64,000 nucleotides of DNA, taken from the NCBI GenBank assembly GCA_003194525.1, contig NBIV01000051.1, forward strand, positions 298,140-362,139. Reading direction: 5' to 3'. The notes beneath the pieces are model-generated. The model had not been told where the DNA came from, ran no database searches, and saw nothing but the letters and a program-made list of their open reading frames with translations. Of the stretch, positions 11,590 to 23,688 are shown one piece after another; positions within the stretch are counted from its first letter, which is position 1; every line of letters begins with the position of its first letter. The DNA comes from Gracilariopsis chorda. Its lineage: Eukaryota > Rhodophyta > Florideophyceae > Gracilariales > Gracilariaceae. Both the position numbers and the translations under genes were made by a program.

Positions 11590-12440
11590 CGAGAGTATTG
11601 TGGTATCACCAATACTTCCCTGGAGGGACTCAGTAGCTGGCGGTGATCCGCACAAAAACCCTATATGAAGGGGTACTGCTTTCGGAGGCGAGTGCCCTAT
11701 AGATACCCCGAACAGAGAGGCGCGATGGAACGTGTAATCACGGGTAAGCGGTTGGCGAGTGATGCGCTAAGAAGGGCGGGGGAAGTCGCAAGTCATGCAC
11801 TAGTTTCGGAAATCCAAGTAAGGATCCAAGAGTAGGGACTTGGTCTCATGCCCTCATTATCCCAGTTTTCTGAGAAGGTCCAAGCGTCGGCGACTAAGTA
11901 CCGCACGGACAGCCGCTCCTAGGTACTGCTAATCATAAAATATCAAGGTATTATAGGCGTGTGCGCCGTGGAAAGCACCTACTGTGCAACAACCAAATTT
12001 GTTGTATAATCCATATACGAACGGCATCACCCAGTGCACCCACCAATAGCCCATATGGATACCCCCCGGTTGCTCGAAATTAAGGTCGTGGTATGAATCG
12101 TCGTCAGCGACTTAGGCAAAAAGTGTGCCTCGGAACCCCTAATGCTCCGGATGCCACAAGTAGTGACGGTATTAAACGGCAGTGCTGGTAAGTAACCCTT
12201 ATACAAAGGCGAACACCAAAGCAGTTAAAATAACAGTCTTAATACTAGGGTTATTTAGACGGGCCGGGGGATAGACTTTCCGTACGCTCGAAGGAGAGGT
12301 GGAGAGCACTCGAAGGCGGCAAGGTCTAGAGCCAACTATGCAGGTTGGGGTCCTGTCCTCGGTAAGTTGTACTGGTGCAACGGCACCTCGACGGTGCAAT
12401 ATGTACGAACCATCCCAGAAGTAGGTGTAAAATAACAAAT
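11590..12440. repeat. right arm of diverged inverted repeat (pairs with 8450-9180)
   Basis: This is the inverted partner of 8450-9180; see that entry for the aligned blocks. No gene is recognised. Confidence 0.5.
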
Positions 12441-14289
12441 GAATTTAACTAAAATGACTCAACACTGCTGGTTCATGCCCACTATTGTGGCCAACCGCCA
12501 ACTTACTCTTCCGTCCCCCAAGTGCCCAATACACTATTAGTGGTCTTAGTTCATGCAGAGGCTACATTACCGAAGCATTCGGGAAATCAACCAAGTGCCA
12601 AAAATACCTGCATGACGGCGTTGCACTTCAGGTCCATAAAAACCATTGCTGCTTTCAGAACGGTGGTTGGGCGGCGTGAGGAAGGCATGAATGAAAGAAG
12701 CAGCTCGGAGCCCACCCCGTTGATGCACTCCACTAAGAAACCACCAAGCGACCGCCAGCGAGCACAGAAATATCATATAGGAAAAAGCTCGAGAAATTAA
12801 CATCATGGGCGATTTCTAATGGATTCTGTAAGCAAATGTACAATGTTGCTGCACTAACAGGCAAAAACGCTCTAAGTGGGTTAGAAATGTACATGAGAAC
12901 GGGTTCGAACGCTTTGAATGCAGGTTTATCTCCCCTCATTCATGAGTCACAAATTCTTATTGCCGCGATAAATCGCTTTCAATCAACCGAATCCTTGAAA
13001 TCATTCGATCCTCGAACAATTAAAAACCCCAGTGGACGTCGAAAGACGTCCCAAAAACGACGTTGCGGGTTCCATGAAAGTATTAAACGCAAGAAAACTT
13101 CAGATAAAAGACCAGAGGCTGCTGGGTTCTCTTGTGGAGCCACAAATGGCGCAGTCCGAAAAGCTTTGAGCAGCGTTGGACCGTTGAAGAGAGCAAACCT
13201 TAAAATAGACTGAAATCAAATCCCATGTTCTTTCAGATGCCAGCAAAAACATGCTCAGATCGTAGTCACGATAATTCAAGTGCCCTAAAAGATTGAAATC
13301 CAAGATCTGGTGCAAATAAGACAACTAGTCTTAACTTCATTCTTCAAACCGAAAGAGAAACACAAAAATTGTGCGTAGAGTGAGTCGGAAGATGTGAGCG
13401 TACAGCTCAGCAGTGACTATGGAAGGTATTTGGAATAAATAAGATCCAAAAACACATCAAAAAAGGTGAACCAGAAGGAAGCATTTACTGCGGAGAAAAG
13501 AAACTGAAGCAGATCGGTGACAAAGCAAAGATCGGAGTGGGTTTGTCCTTCTTGGTCGACGGTTTTGACAAAATAGGAAGTGATTTGGGAAAAAAATGGA
13601 AATGGGCATGAAAACGGGACGAAAAAGGATGCAGTGAGAACGCACAGTGATGTGAAGCGTTATAATGTACAAGGTTGAAGACAAAATGGTTTTGTTCGAA
13701 AGAAATCAGTGAGAGCGCGCAGTGTTGTAAAGCATCATGAATGAGAACATTAAAGTAGTGCGACGGTCACAGTGCAGCGCAAGTAAATGTGGTGAACGTA
13801 TCTGAACCGTCTTAGTTAAGTTATTTACCGGCAAGGCAGAAAAAATGCCGGTGCTGAACTACAGAAGAAGATGCCGATTGATGACGACGCGATAGCGCGG
13901 TGGCTGTTCCTGCGCGACGGCGGGGTGGCAAAGGTGTGCGGTGGCACGGCAGTGCGTGAGATGCGGGGCATGTGCTGCGTTACGATGTAGACCCAGAGAG
14001 ATATAAGAGCATGGCGACGCGTGAGGTGCGGTGTTTGGCTCGAAGGCGATGAAACTAAGTGGCGCAATGGGAAACGCAAGATAGGAAGGATGGGGTGACG
14101 AGTTGAGAATTGGTAACAATAAGCGTAATTGAGCGTCGAAACGTTGTCTTGTAGTTTTTTGTTTCAAGATCAAGCAGATGTTTGCATATTCATCGCAAAA
14201 ACAGCACTGAAGTTTGAAAAGGTGCAGTACTGCTAGGTTTATAAAACTGATATGCACTTTTGGAGGATATTCATGTGTTGAAATGAGGT
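12441..14289. other. mostly non-coding; one weak 125-codon frame at 12836-13213 (+)
   Basis: An ATG-started frame at 12836-13213 encodes 125 residues with a Lys/Arg-rich second half and no recognised domain; it may be chance or a gene fragment. The rest has no convincing coding sequence on either strand. Confidence 0.35.
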
Positions 14290-15321
14290 TATATGTGTGA
14301 GCGTCAAGTTGCACTATTTCACGAAACCGGACGATAACAGCCCTTTCTTTTATCATTCTTTGCGGAGATTAGACCGGAAAGAGATTGGTACCTCGAGAGT
14401 ACCAGCAACGCCTCGCAATTCTAATAGATAGTAGACCGAAAAAGATTAATAGCAACGTGAGAACTGCAGTGACAGGCGCAAGAAATCCACGGCTCCGAAT
14501 AAGGCAAGAAAGAAATAGATGATGATAGAAGCATACACAGGATAGCGGCACATTAGTAGCGGTGGAGAACGACCGCGGTGACAACAGATGCGCGACCAAA
14601 AAGTTAGGCCTAATGAAATATGGATACGAACGTCTTCACCGAATACGCACGACCAAGACCTTAGGTTTTGTGCTTGGCTTGGGACAAACGTGGTAGCATG
14701 CACGACCAACACTTGATGTCCGGCAGACGCTATGTAGTTGTGATGAATACGAGGGCTGGTCTCATAACAAATCGGGCCAGCCTAGTCTCTCACAATGTGC
14801 AAGAGACCGAGCTCCACAGTTATGGAGAGAAAGTAGGGTAGCATGGTGCTGGGGGCAAGGAGGAGCAGACAGCTCTGAGAGAAGGTGGGGGTCGCCAAAG
14901 GGAAGAGAAGCGGTATGGCCCGAGTTGGTTTGGAGGCCGCCGACTGCGGGCTTTCTTAGACAATTAGGCTAGGCGCATAATCTCTAGTTCTGCATACTAG
15001 GTCTAAGCAACAACCCACAACAGCCAGTCATGGGAGATTTCTCTGCCATGACAAACCAGCTTGGCGAAGGTACAGTCCTTCTGAGGGTACTTTTGTGTCT
15101 ATAAAATATCTCCTGAGGGCACCAGGTGATTCCAGCAACATCGTTCTAACCACCCCAGTATGTCCAAAATTGACGGAACTGTCACTATTCGAGAGGTCTC
15201 AGACGATTCCTGCTTGTCGCGTTATTCGGTTCAGCACTGTGATTTAGTAGAGATAGAAGCCGAAGAAGAACTTTGTACTCCAGCGTCAGTTCATACCGCT
15301 CAAGATCATCAAGAGGGTTAC

Positions 15322-16381
15322 TGTTGGTTGCAAAACGTGTAGAGTGTTCTGGTACTACTGTAACACACGTGTAGAGTGTTCCAACAGCTCCTAGAGCATT
15401 CTTATCCTCTCTGGCCCACCAGTGCTACTGTATTTCATTGACTCTGGAGTCAGGAGACGGAGTTTTATTGGTTTGTGTGCAGCACCAGAGGCGGCGAGAA
15501 GCCAATGGAGTAACCTAGACGCACACTTGAGTAAGTAGAAAGTAGTAGTGCATTTTTGCGTTGATTTAAGTGCTTTTAGACGCTATAAAAGGGCAATTTG
15601 ACGCCTGGCCTTCGGTCTGGACTCAAAACATCATCACATACAAACACAAACCTCACCACCCAACCGTTTGTATTCATTCTATCATCCATTCAACCATCAT
15701 TTTCATCTAGTGAGGCGTTTGCCGCTAGGTGCATAATTAGGGTGGGGAACTGCTGTGGCTAAGACCCGTTGAAGCGCTCCAAGCGTGGACAGGAGACGAG
15801 CAGTTTGTACCAAACGTGCTTTTGCAGTCTGTGAGCCTCACCGGAGCTTTGCTCGGATAACGTTGTCGGTCAAAAGACATGGTGATTTCCGGACGGAAGG
15901 CTGGCCGGGAAGCTGTCCACAGGTGACGTGCCGTGCAACCTTTCCTGCAAAGGCCAGATTGGGTACAGAGTGAAAGAATATCACGCTGTGAGTAGCTCTC
16001 CATTGGAAGCCCTGTAAGGATTGTACGCGTCTGCTTCTGGTTAGCGCAGAAGTAGGTAGGCTGCAGAGATCGCTTCACATCTGTAGTGTCTGACCGGAAG
16101 CCGGAAGTCTGACTCCTAGTTGCCATTGACATAAGTCTTTGTTCGCGCGCTGTTTCAAGAAGTTTTGAAGAAGTTTTCTGGGATTGAGACTCTTGTTCTG
16201 CTTTTGTTTTCATATTTGCTTAGAAGGTTGAGTCTTTTTGGTCCATGCATTTCCATTTGCTCGTACTTATTGGTTATCATTTTCATCTCTAAGGGCCTTT
16301 CAGCTACGAGGACACCCTTTCCAGCCTACTTTTTTGCTTAGTTTGGTTCCCCTGCGTCACTGTTTTGTGAGGGCGCCCACA
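15322..16381 (+). mobile_element. solo LTR, 1,060 bp, target duplication GTTAC
   Basis: This block is absent from the matching place in the other arm of the inverted duplication (about 19900), which serves as the empty site. It begins TGTTGG, ends CCCACA (the TG...CA ends of LTRs) and is flanked by GTTAC on both sides (15317-15321 and 16382-16386). There is no gag or pol. The ends, the 5-bp duplication and the lack of coding sequence define a solo LTR left by recombination between the two LTRs of a retrotransposon. A TATA box near 15584 indicates plus-strand transcription. Confidence 0.85.
15583..15592 (+). promoter_or_regulatory. TATA box inside solo LTR
   Basis: CTATAAAAGG lies about 260 bp from the left end of the LTR, a usual place for the U3 promoter. 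The following C/A-rich stretch (about 15620-15660) would be the transcript start region. This sets the LTR's orientation as plus. Confidence 0.6.
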
Positions 16382-17505
16382 GTTACCCATTATGTATTTA
16401 GGATTGAAGATGGTCCAAAGACTTACTAGTAGCATTCGAGGACATATTACTTCTCATTACGGAGAAAGAAGCGAAAATAAAGACCAGAGCTAGGGAGATC
16501 AATGATATCATTGCCCAGGTACCCAGTTTATTTGTGCACGGGCTACTCCATTGGTTAGTATTTTCTTCAAACTGTCACTGCCGCGGAAATGCTGCTCTTA
16601 TTCCCCTCCCTCTTTTCATCACGAACTCTCGTTTAGACAAGTAAATACTTGATTTTGCGTGAAATCCGGTTCGTTTAGTTGAATTATTTATGCATAATGG
16701 CGATGACTGTCGCAGCAGTCCTAATCAGCAGCAGTAGTATTGGCCCCAAAAGTAATGCCGACCAAGATGGAGAAGATAAGGCTGCCGCTGGTGGTAGTGG
16801 ACGGGTAGAGGTAATATATGGGTGGCTCAGCGAGGGTTTCTGGAGGCAACGGGGAGGCTAAGGTGGCGGTGCGGGGCTAGTGGGCATTCCGGCGCGGGTT
16901 GCCGCAGCGCCAACGCGGTCAGAGTGGTGGAGCAGGCGCGCAACAGCGTGCAGGCACCGTGCTGACGTGTGAACAGGGTGCCCTCTGGGGGGTGGTGTTC
17001 GGCGTGGTGCACAATAAGAATGAGGCGCGAGAAAAAGGCGTTGAAGCGCGCCATGGTGGCTGGCACGGGCTCGACGGGCTCACCCCTAAGCTCGTCGATG
17101 TGGTTCTGAAACTCGTACCACCACGGAAGCGGAGCAACGCGAGGCGATGGAATCCGGGAAGCGCAGGAGCGGAAGCACGGCGCGCGTGGGAACGTTGTGT
17201 GTGGCGGCTCGTAGCGGGAGGTTGTGCGATGAGAAGAAGAGCGGGCGCAGATGCAGCGGGGTGGCGGTGTGAAAGACGCGCGAACCCGCGCGAACGGGAG
17301 TGCCGTCCAACACGACGAGGTCCATAGCGTGGCGGTGTGTGGTCAACCTGGGCGTGCTGCAAGCGGTGTTTCTAGTGGAGCCAAATGGAGGTGAAGGTGG
17401 TCCTGAAATGAGAATGCATCTCAAACGGACTCACTTCCCCTCCCCAATTAGGGCAACACAAAAGAAAAAAAGGGTGGGGGTACCTGAGAATATGTGTGTG
17501 TAGCG

Positions 17506-18244
17506 AAAATCGGTGGGACTGTGGTGCAATACCTAGAAAAGAGGAAAAACGCACGAGGGGGTTCGAGATCCTCCTCGGTAGGGTGGCAAAAGTAAACAGA
17601 ACTACCTGATGTGGGCGCGCTAGTCGGGCCTAACTCCGAGAATCACCGTCACGACGGGCATTCAGGTGTATGGTAAATGCCGTCGCGAGACAGTGAATGA
17701 AAACAAAAAGGAACACCGGTAAATACGATAGTGTTACCTGTATAAGGGAGATATAAGTAAGGGTTAAGTACACGCAATGCGGATAGCAATGACGACGCGG
17801 TGTGCGGTTCGAGATGTGGCGAGGTGGAAAAAATATTCCCGAACCAAGAGTTGGCCCTCCAATGAAGTTTGCCAAGTACCAGGTGTTCCTGAGTCAGAGC
17901 CAAACACTCGGTTGTTGTGTTTACCTTCCCTCGAAGTAATGCGGCTGCACACCAAAGTATTAGTGGTGCATGCCCACTGTCAAGCGGTCATTCTTAGAAC
18001 AGCTAATTAAAATTAGAACTATTCCTAAATATTAGGCGCAAGCACCAATAAACGTGTGCTAAGAGTGCCAAAGTGGAAAGTGAACTAATAAACATTAAAC
18101 AATGTGCAACTAGCCTCGATAGCGAGTAATTGACCTCGTATTCATGTATCGAGCTAATACACCGCGGTGCGGAACTCATGTATATTAGTCGCATCATGCG
18201 AAAGCCTCCCACGAACTCTTTGCCCTACAGGGACTACATGGAAA
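17506..18244. other. central spacer of the inverted duplication
   Basis: Between the inner ends of the two arms. No gene is seen, and the two halves of the spacer do not match each other. Confidence 0.55.
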
Positions 18245-20930
18245 TATGTGTGAGGTAGTTCCACCCCTTTTCTTTCTTTTGTGTTGGCCTAAGTTAGGAG
18301 GCAGAGGGAGTCCGTATAAGATGCAATACCTTTTCAGGACCACGCCCCCCTCCATTTCATTCCACTCTAATCACAGCCAGCAACCCGCCCACGTTGGCCG
18401 CGCACCGCCACGCCATCAACCTCGTCGCGTCGGATGGCCCGCCCGTTCGCGGGCTGTGGCGCGTCTTTCACACAGACGCAAAGCTCTCCGACTTGCTGCA
18501 GTTCACACAGTGCGTCTCCGCCGCTCCGCTACATTCATCATCTCGGCGTAGTCGCGTCGTCGCACCGCCACCTTAATCTCGCCGACACCGGACACCCTTG
18601 CCGTGCCGCCCATATAATACCTCGACCCGTCCATTACCACCAACGGCAGCCCCATCTTCTCGAGCTTGGTCAGCAATACTTTTGTTGCCGATACTACTGC
18701 TGCTGATTAGGACTGCTGTGACATTCATCGCCATTAGGCATAAATAATTCAACTAAGCGAACCGGATTTCACCCAAAATCAAGTATTTACATGTCTAAAC
18801 GAGCTTTCATGATGAAAAGTGGGAGGGGAATAGGAGCAGCATTTCCGCGGCAGTGACAATTTGAAGAAAATACTAACCCATGGAGTAGCCCGTGCACAAA
18901 TAAACTGTAGTGCAATGGCCCCGCAAGGGGATTCAAACGAAGTGGTTTTTCATATCCAACGCATTGGTAAGCCGTATTGTCACGGAGGTATATGAGTCGG
19001 CATGGGCCGATAGCCCATTAGAGGGATTTCCCTAGGAAGGGTAAGCAATCCCGCACACGTGTGCAGCGAGCCGCCGGACACAGTGGGTGCCATCTGAAGT
19101 GCCACAGGGCCCACATGGAGTGCTGGTAACCGGTGTGCCGGATAGTAGATATTTTAGATAATTTCCGACTGTAGCATTGTCGGCGAACCTGTATAAGTAA
19201 CGGCTGGCGCCGCTACCCCCACACAGTAAAACCCAACAAGGGACTTGGCTCTGAATACTTTTCCGCTGGTGAGAGACTACGACTCCACTATAGGAGAGTG
19301 TCTCCATTGATCCCGGAGTATTCATCCCCCTTGCACACTGAGGAGTGACTGCCCGTAGCATACGGTATATTTATTATTTGTTGGTGATTCGTTCTACAGT
19401 TTCAGACCGCCCATACGGATCTTTCTTCTCCGCCCTGTACGCCAGGTTTCGCCCGTGGTCTCGGGATTCTTCGCCACTGTCACCGGCCGGCACTCGCACA
19501 CATACCTTGCGCCGACCTCCCTCCTTTTTGTCCCTGGAGATTTGCCGTATACACGGATTATTCCCAACTTCTGGGTTTACACACCCGCCCTCCGTCGGTA
19601 TTGCCGGACCGGATCACCCGGATTTACACCCGGTTCACGCTGACCTCATCGGAGAGCTCAGTATCTGAGTTACCCTTCTTAAGGGAGCAAGGCTAAACAC
19701 CTTGACTTGTCTTTCCGCCGTCGCAGCTGGTTCTCCCCGCTTTCGCGGATTGCACTACATAAACTGGTTACCTGGGCGATGATATCATTGATATTCCTAG
19801 CTCTGGCCGTTACTGTTGTTTCATTCTCGGTAATGAGCACTAATATGTCCTCGAAGTCTATTAGTAAGTCTTTGGATCATCCGAAACCCTTAATTTTTAG
19901 TGGGTAACCCTCGTGATCATCTTCAGCGGTATGAACAGGCGCTGGAGTACAAAGTTATTCTTCGCCTTCCATCTCTACTAAATGACAGTTTTGATCCAAA
20001 TGGCTCGACAAGCTGGAGTCGTCTAACTAATAATAGCAATTGCGTGTGGTTTGGACATACTACGGTGGCTGGAACGATTTTGTTGGAATCAACTTGTGCC
20101 ACCGTCAGATATTATATAGCAACAAAAATACCGTGACAGGTGCAACAACTTTTGCCCAGCTTGTCTGTTATCGCAAGTATGCGTCCCAAAACTGGTAATT
20201 ATGAGTTGTTGCTTAGACCTTGTATGAAAAACTAGAGGGTATGTATATAGAACAATTGTCTATATAATTCCAGGTTTTGCGGCCTCCAAGCCGACTCAGG
20301 CCAGGCCATCTCTTCCCCATTTGGCTACCCTTACGATCTCTTAGAGCTGTTTGCTCCTCTTTTCGTTGAACACTACTCTGCCCCACTTTTCCTCCATAAC
20401 TGTGTAATATTGTGTTTTGCTCATTTTGAGCGCTCAACTGCCTCTATTTGTTACGAGATCAGTCCAAATACTAAAGAAAACAACATATCATCATCTGGAT
20501 CTCAATTATTAGTCGGAAACGTTACTAAGCTTGCTGCAGGCCATGAAATAGGATTTAGGTCTCTTTCATTCGTGTTAAGTGAAAAGTTTGGTATTTATGT
20601 TGCGTTAAGCCTAAGATTTAGGTTGCAGATCTGTTGTTACCTATTTTCTTCTCTACCGCTACACTTGAGCCGCTGTGCTGTGTATGCTTTTATCATCATC
20701 TGCTTCTACTTTGCCTTAATTGAAGCCGTGAATTGATTGGGCCTGTCACTAAAGCGCTCACGTTGCTATTATACTTCTTTGATCTACTATATATTGGCAT
20801 TGCACGCCAGTGCTGGTACTCCGTAGCTACGAATCTATTTCCGATCTAGTCTCCCGCAAATAAGGGTACAAAACGGACTGTTGTTGTCTGGTATCGTGAA
20901 AGCGTGCAACATGACGCTCACATTATGCAT
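18245..20930 (+). pseudogene. right arm of large inverted duplication: decayed membrane-protein gene (+)
   Basis: This is the inverted partner of 14290-17505. Readable pieces in the outward direction include HRHAINLVASDGPPVRG (about 18400-18450; the left arm has HRHAMDLVVLDGTPVRAG), a hydrophobic segment beginning WAMISLIFLALAV (about 19770) and a late hydrophobic region (about 20620-20740) that also exists in the left arm. Parallel substitutions in the two copies show they were coding before they decayed. A different solo LTR interrupts this arm at 18906-19759. I do not recognise the protein family; several hydrophobic stretches suggest a membrane protein. Confidence 0.65.
18906..19759. mobile_element. 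solo LTR, 854 bp, target duplication TAAAC
   Basis: The block starts TGTAGTGCAAT and ends ATTGCACTACA, a perfect 11-bp inverted terminal repeat beginning TG and ending CA. TAAAC flanks it at 18901-18905 and 19760-19764. The other arm of the inverted duplication (about 16530) has one uninterrupted TAAAC at this place, so the pre-insertion site can be seen. There is no coding sequence. Its ends and length differ from the 1,060-bp solo LTR in the other arm, so two families of LTR element have been active. Confidence 0.85.
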
Positions 20931-21295
20931 GGAATTGGTGGATGGGGAAACCTCAACAATGTTTGAGGTTTCTGGGCGTCTGGAAGATCTGGTGATTTGA
21001 GGTTATCAGCTTCTGATTGGCTGTTTCTTGTACCTATGCGGCATAAAGTAGATTCACCAAACCCCAGCAGGACCAGTTTAAGAATTTCCGAAACTGGCCA
21101 ATGAGAAGGCAAGATTGGCCTATCATGCCATCGATCAGGCTTGTTCGCAACGGCCCTGATGGCATGTCATGGAAGTAGACTACCAAGGTCTTCTATGCCC
21201 CCACTAATTCCTCTTCACTCTTGTCCGCATACACGACCGACCGCACTCTTCACGTTGATACAAGTTCGCCAGCAAGCACTCTTGCCGAAAACAAA
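20931..21295. other. non-coding, upstream of the 772-aa gene
   Basis: No gene is seen. A short inverted repeat (CCTCAACAATGTTTGAGG) lies near 20949. The stretch holds the presumed promoter of the gene at 21296; I see no clear TATA box. Confidence 0.5.
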
Positions 21296-23614
21296 ATGGT
21301 TGCAACGGAGTTGATCGGCCTCGTGACCGACGTTATCAACCGCAGAATCTCAGATGGGAGAAAGCTTTTCCCGAATCCGCGAGAGGTGGGAAGGAAACTT
21401 GTAAGAACTACGAGAGTCGTGGGAGACGTGAAGTTGGGTGTCAGGGACGAGCTCAGGTACACTCAACTGCTACGTACCATGTACCCCAATGACGGAGAGA
21501 AGTCCAGCATCGCAGTCCCCAGGCTTGACTGCTTATCTGACCTCGAGGTACAATCAATAATGAACGAAGCCGTCGTGACTGAATTTGGGGCCTCCATGGC
21601 CAAAATGTACTTCAAAGAGTGGTTTCTGGTCGGCGGCGAGTTGGACCGTTTTGCCAAGGCTTATTTCGGGCCAGAGGCTCAACTAGCGGATGCAATTGCT
21701 GAATGCGATGAGATCACCGGTTCCGAACAAAAGTTTCACATGCTTTTGCGCGCTTGCGTTGACGATAATGAAGAGGAGCTTGCCGAGTCTGTCCGTCGAG
21801 CGAGTAGCTCAATTTCAGGACATCGAAGCACGCATGCGCTTTCTTACATATCCCGGCTGGGATCTAGACACCCTGGTCTCTTTACGGCTCAGCGAACTTA
21901 CTCGGCTATTCCCGACATGCACAATAACACAACATTTGACTCTACCGACGCCTTGCAGTCAAAGCGCAAAATCCTCGCCCTGCAGTTTGGAGACCGTGAG
22001 ATCTTAGCATATTATGAAGACAAAGTTGGAGTTGCGCAGGTCGTGAGAGCGAATTCGACAGGAGTACAGGCTACTTGCCAACCCGAAGACATGCCGGCGC
22101 CTGAGAATATGCTCATTTCTATTTTCGCCTCTATGGCCGCCGACTGTCTCAAATCTCTTGGAGTTGTAGATGTTGAATCCATTACTCTGTCGTTATTGCA
22201 GGCTTGCTCAAGACGAGAGGACATGGCCCAGATAGATCGTCGCAAAGGATTCAATGTTGCAACAGACGCCGGACTGCTAAACGACAAATATAAGTTTTCA
22301 ACTCTCATTCAGTTGAGAAGGTGGCTGACTAGTATTTCGAGGGCACTGAGCATAGCGGCTGAGATTTATTCTCAACCGGCACCCCAAGACACAATTCGGA
22401 CTGGACTAACTCTCAGGGAAGCTAGGAAAGAGCTTGATACTCCAGACTACCTGTACTCACGCAGGGATGCTGCACTCAAACTGTTGGAATCGCTCATGGA
22501 AGGCAGCGTGGACTCGACATTTGATGGGCACCAGCACAGAACCGGCGCCGTAGAGTTGGCAAACCTTTTTCCGACAGGTTCCATGCATGATATAGAAGAG
22601 AAATTGATGAATGCAATGAGCCGTCGGGTAACTGAGGTACAGGAGAATTACACAAAAGGATCAAAGAAGCGCGAGGTTAGGAACATGTCAGGCTCTATGT
22701 GGCTAGACCGGATCGCGAAAGGAAAGTTGCTAACGAGCGAAAGAGCGAAGCAGCTTACATATGCACGTTTACGTAAGGACGTGCCGCAGGAGTTTGACAG
22801 TGCACGCGAGAAGGGATTCTATCTACCGTTGTACAAGGTAGTGATTGTAGTGCCAAAGGTTGAGGAGTTGCTCAACATCAGATACACTCGACTGCAAGTG
22901 GGGGCTGAAGCCGATCTGACTTCTGCGGTAAGTGTTCTAGTTGCGTGTGTGTTGTGGGCAAATGCTCAGAATCACGACGTAGTTGAAGAAATCATTCGAG
23001 CAGATAAAGAAGGTACGGGGGATTTGCTAAAGTTTAGCTCTGGAAGACTTAGCGTACAGCTGAAGAAGTCATTGATCAAGCAAGCCGGCGATGGCAACGG
23101 AAATCTTTCCGTAGGCGGTTTGATCGATACAGTGTATCGCTCTTGCGCGGGTCCCATGGACAAAGCGTGGGTTATTCGAGAGGTGCTTGCGCTGGCTTGC
23201 GTTCTTGGTGTCACCCACACTGAGACTTCGCTAGGAAGAGCTTGCTACTTGACGACAATCGAAAGAATTAGGTCTTGTGACAAGAATGTGAAAGAGGTAC
23301 TTGACGCAGATACCGCTGTGCCGCTCGATGGTGTTCTCGTGCGGCAGATAACAAAAGCGAGTGGAGAGCTAGCTTTTGTTGTTGTGGACAGTTCTCTCCC
23401 TCCCCATCTAGAAGTGATGTTGATGCCGACGGATGGCTGTTCTGAGGACGAAATTTCAACCAGAATTGTGAGTAAGAAAAGCGATGGGAGAAGGCTCATA
23501 GCTCACATGGTTCCGCAGAGCCGCAGAGAAAGGAGTGTGTACGGTTCCGCGTACGCCACGTTAAAGGACGTGCATGTTCAAATGAACCTTTTGAGATTCG
23601 ATATGCACGGGTGA
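21296..23614 (+). CDS. hypothetical protein, 772 aa
   Basis: A long uninterrupted frame; the first ATG is at 21296, and a TAA upstream in another frame and non-ATG codons before it argue against a longer start. The protein is mixed alpha/beta in composition with evenly spread charge, no signal peptide, no clear membrane segment and no repeats. Residues near 450-510 are rich in Lys/Arg (TKGSKKREVRN). I recognise no family or catalytic motif. It contrasts with the decayed sequence to its left: no stops in 2.3 kb and normal composition, so it is probably a living gene. It could be a host orphan or a viral or transposon-derived protein. Confidence 0.7.
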   Translation: MVATELIGLVTDVINRRISDGRKLFPNPREVGRKLVRTTRVVGDVKLGVRDELRYTQLLRTMYPNDGEKSSIAVPRLDCLSDLEVQSIMNEAVVTEFGASMAKMYFKEWFLVGGELDRFAKAYFGPEAQLADAIAECDEITGSEQKFHMLLRACVDDNEEELAESVRRASSSISGHRSTHALSYISRLGSRHPGLFTAQRTYSAIPDMHNNTTFDSTDALQSKRKILALQFGDREILAYYEDKVGVAQVVRANSTGVQATCQPEDMPAPENMLISIFASMAADCLKSLGVVDVESITLSLLQACSRREDMAQIDRRKGFNVATDAGLLNDKYKFSTLIQLRRWLTSISRALSIAAEIYSQPAPQDTIRTGLTLREARKELDTPDYLYSRRDAALKLLESLMEGSVDSTFDGHQHRTGAVELANLFPTGSMHDIEEKLMNAMSRRVTEVQENYTKGSKKREVRNMSGSMWLDRIAKGKLLTSERAKQLTYARLRKDVPQEFDSAREKGFYLPLYKVVIVVPKVEELLNIRYTRLQVGAEADLTSAVSVLVACVLWANAQNHDVVEEIIRADKEGTGDLLKFSSGRLSVQLKKSLIKQAGDGNGNLSVGGLIDTVYRSCAGPMDKAWVIREVLALACVLGVTHTETSLGRACYLTTIERIRSCDKNVKEVLDADTAVPLDGVLVRQITKASGELAFVVVDSSLPPHLEVMLMPTDGCSEDEISTRIVSKKSDGRRLIAHMVPQSRRERSVYGSAYATLKDVHVQMNLLRFDMHG

Positions 23615-23688
23615 CGTTTTTTCCGTGAATTAACCCTTTCGCTCCCAAAGAATTAACAGATACAGAACCCAAAAAATAGTAGTTCAGT

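Larger units (their letters stand above)
14290..17505 (-). pseudogene. left arm of large inverted duplication: decayed membrane-protein gene (-)
   Basis: The reverse complement of this arm matches 18245-20930 along its length once two insertions are set aside: 14290-15316 pairs with about 19905-20930, 16387-16530 with about 19765-19900, and 16530-17505 with about 18245-18905. Both arms keep a hydrophobic segment in the same frame (WAMISLI, SFSVM and SKSLDH are shared) and a segment with DxLxRYE and LEYKV, so a protein gene reading outward from the centre was duplicated. Stops and indels break both copies. The left arm holds about 300 bp more than the right between 16860 and 17230. The protein family is not recognised. 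A solo LTR interrupts it at 15322-16381. Confidence 0.65.

Noticed and set aside
17545-17585. GGTTCGAGATCC resembling a tRNA T arm
   Set aside because: No matching acceptor, D or anticodon arms upstream; it lies just past the inverted-repeat arm in degenerate DNA.
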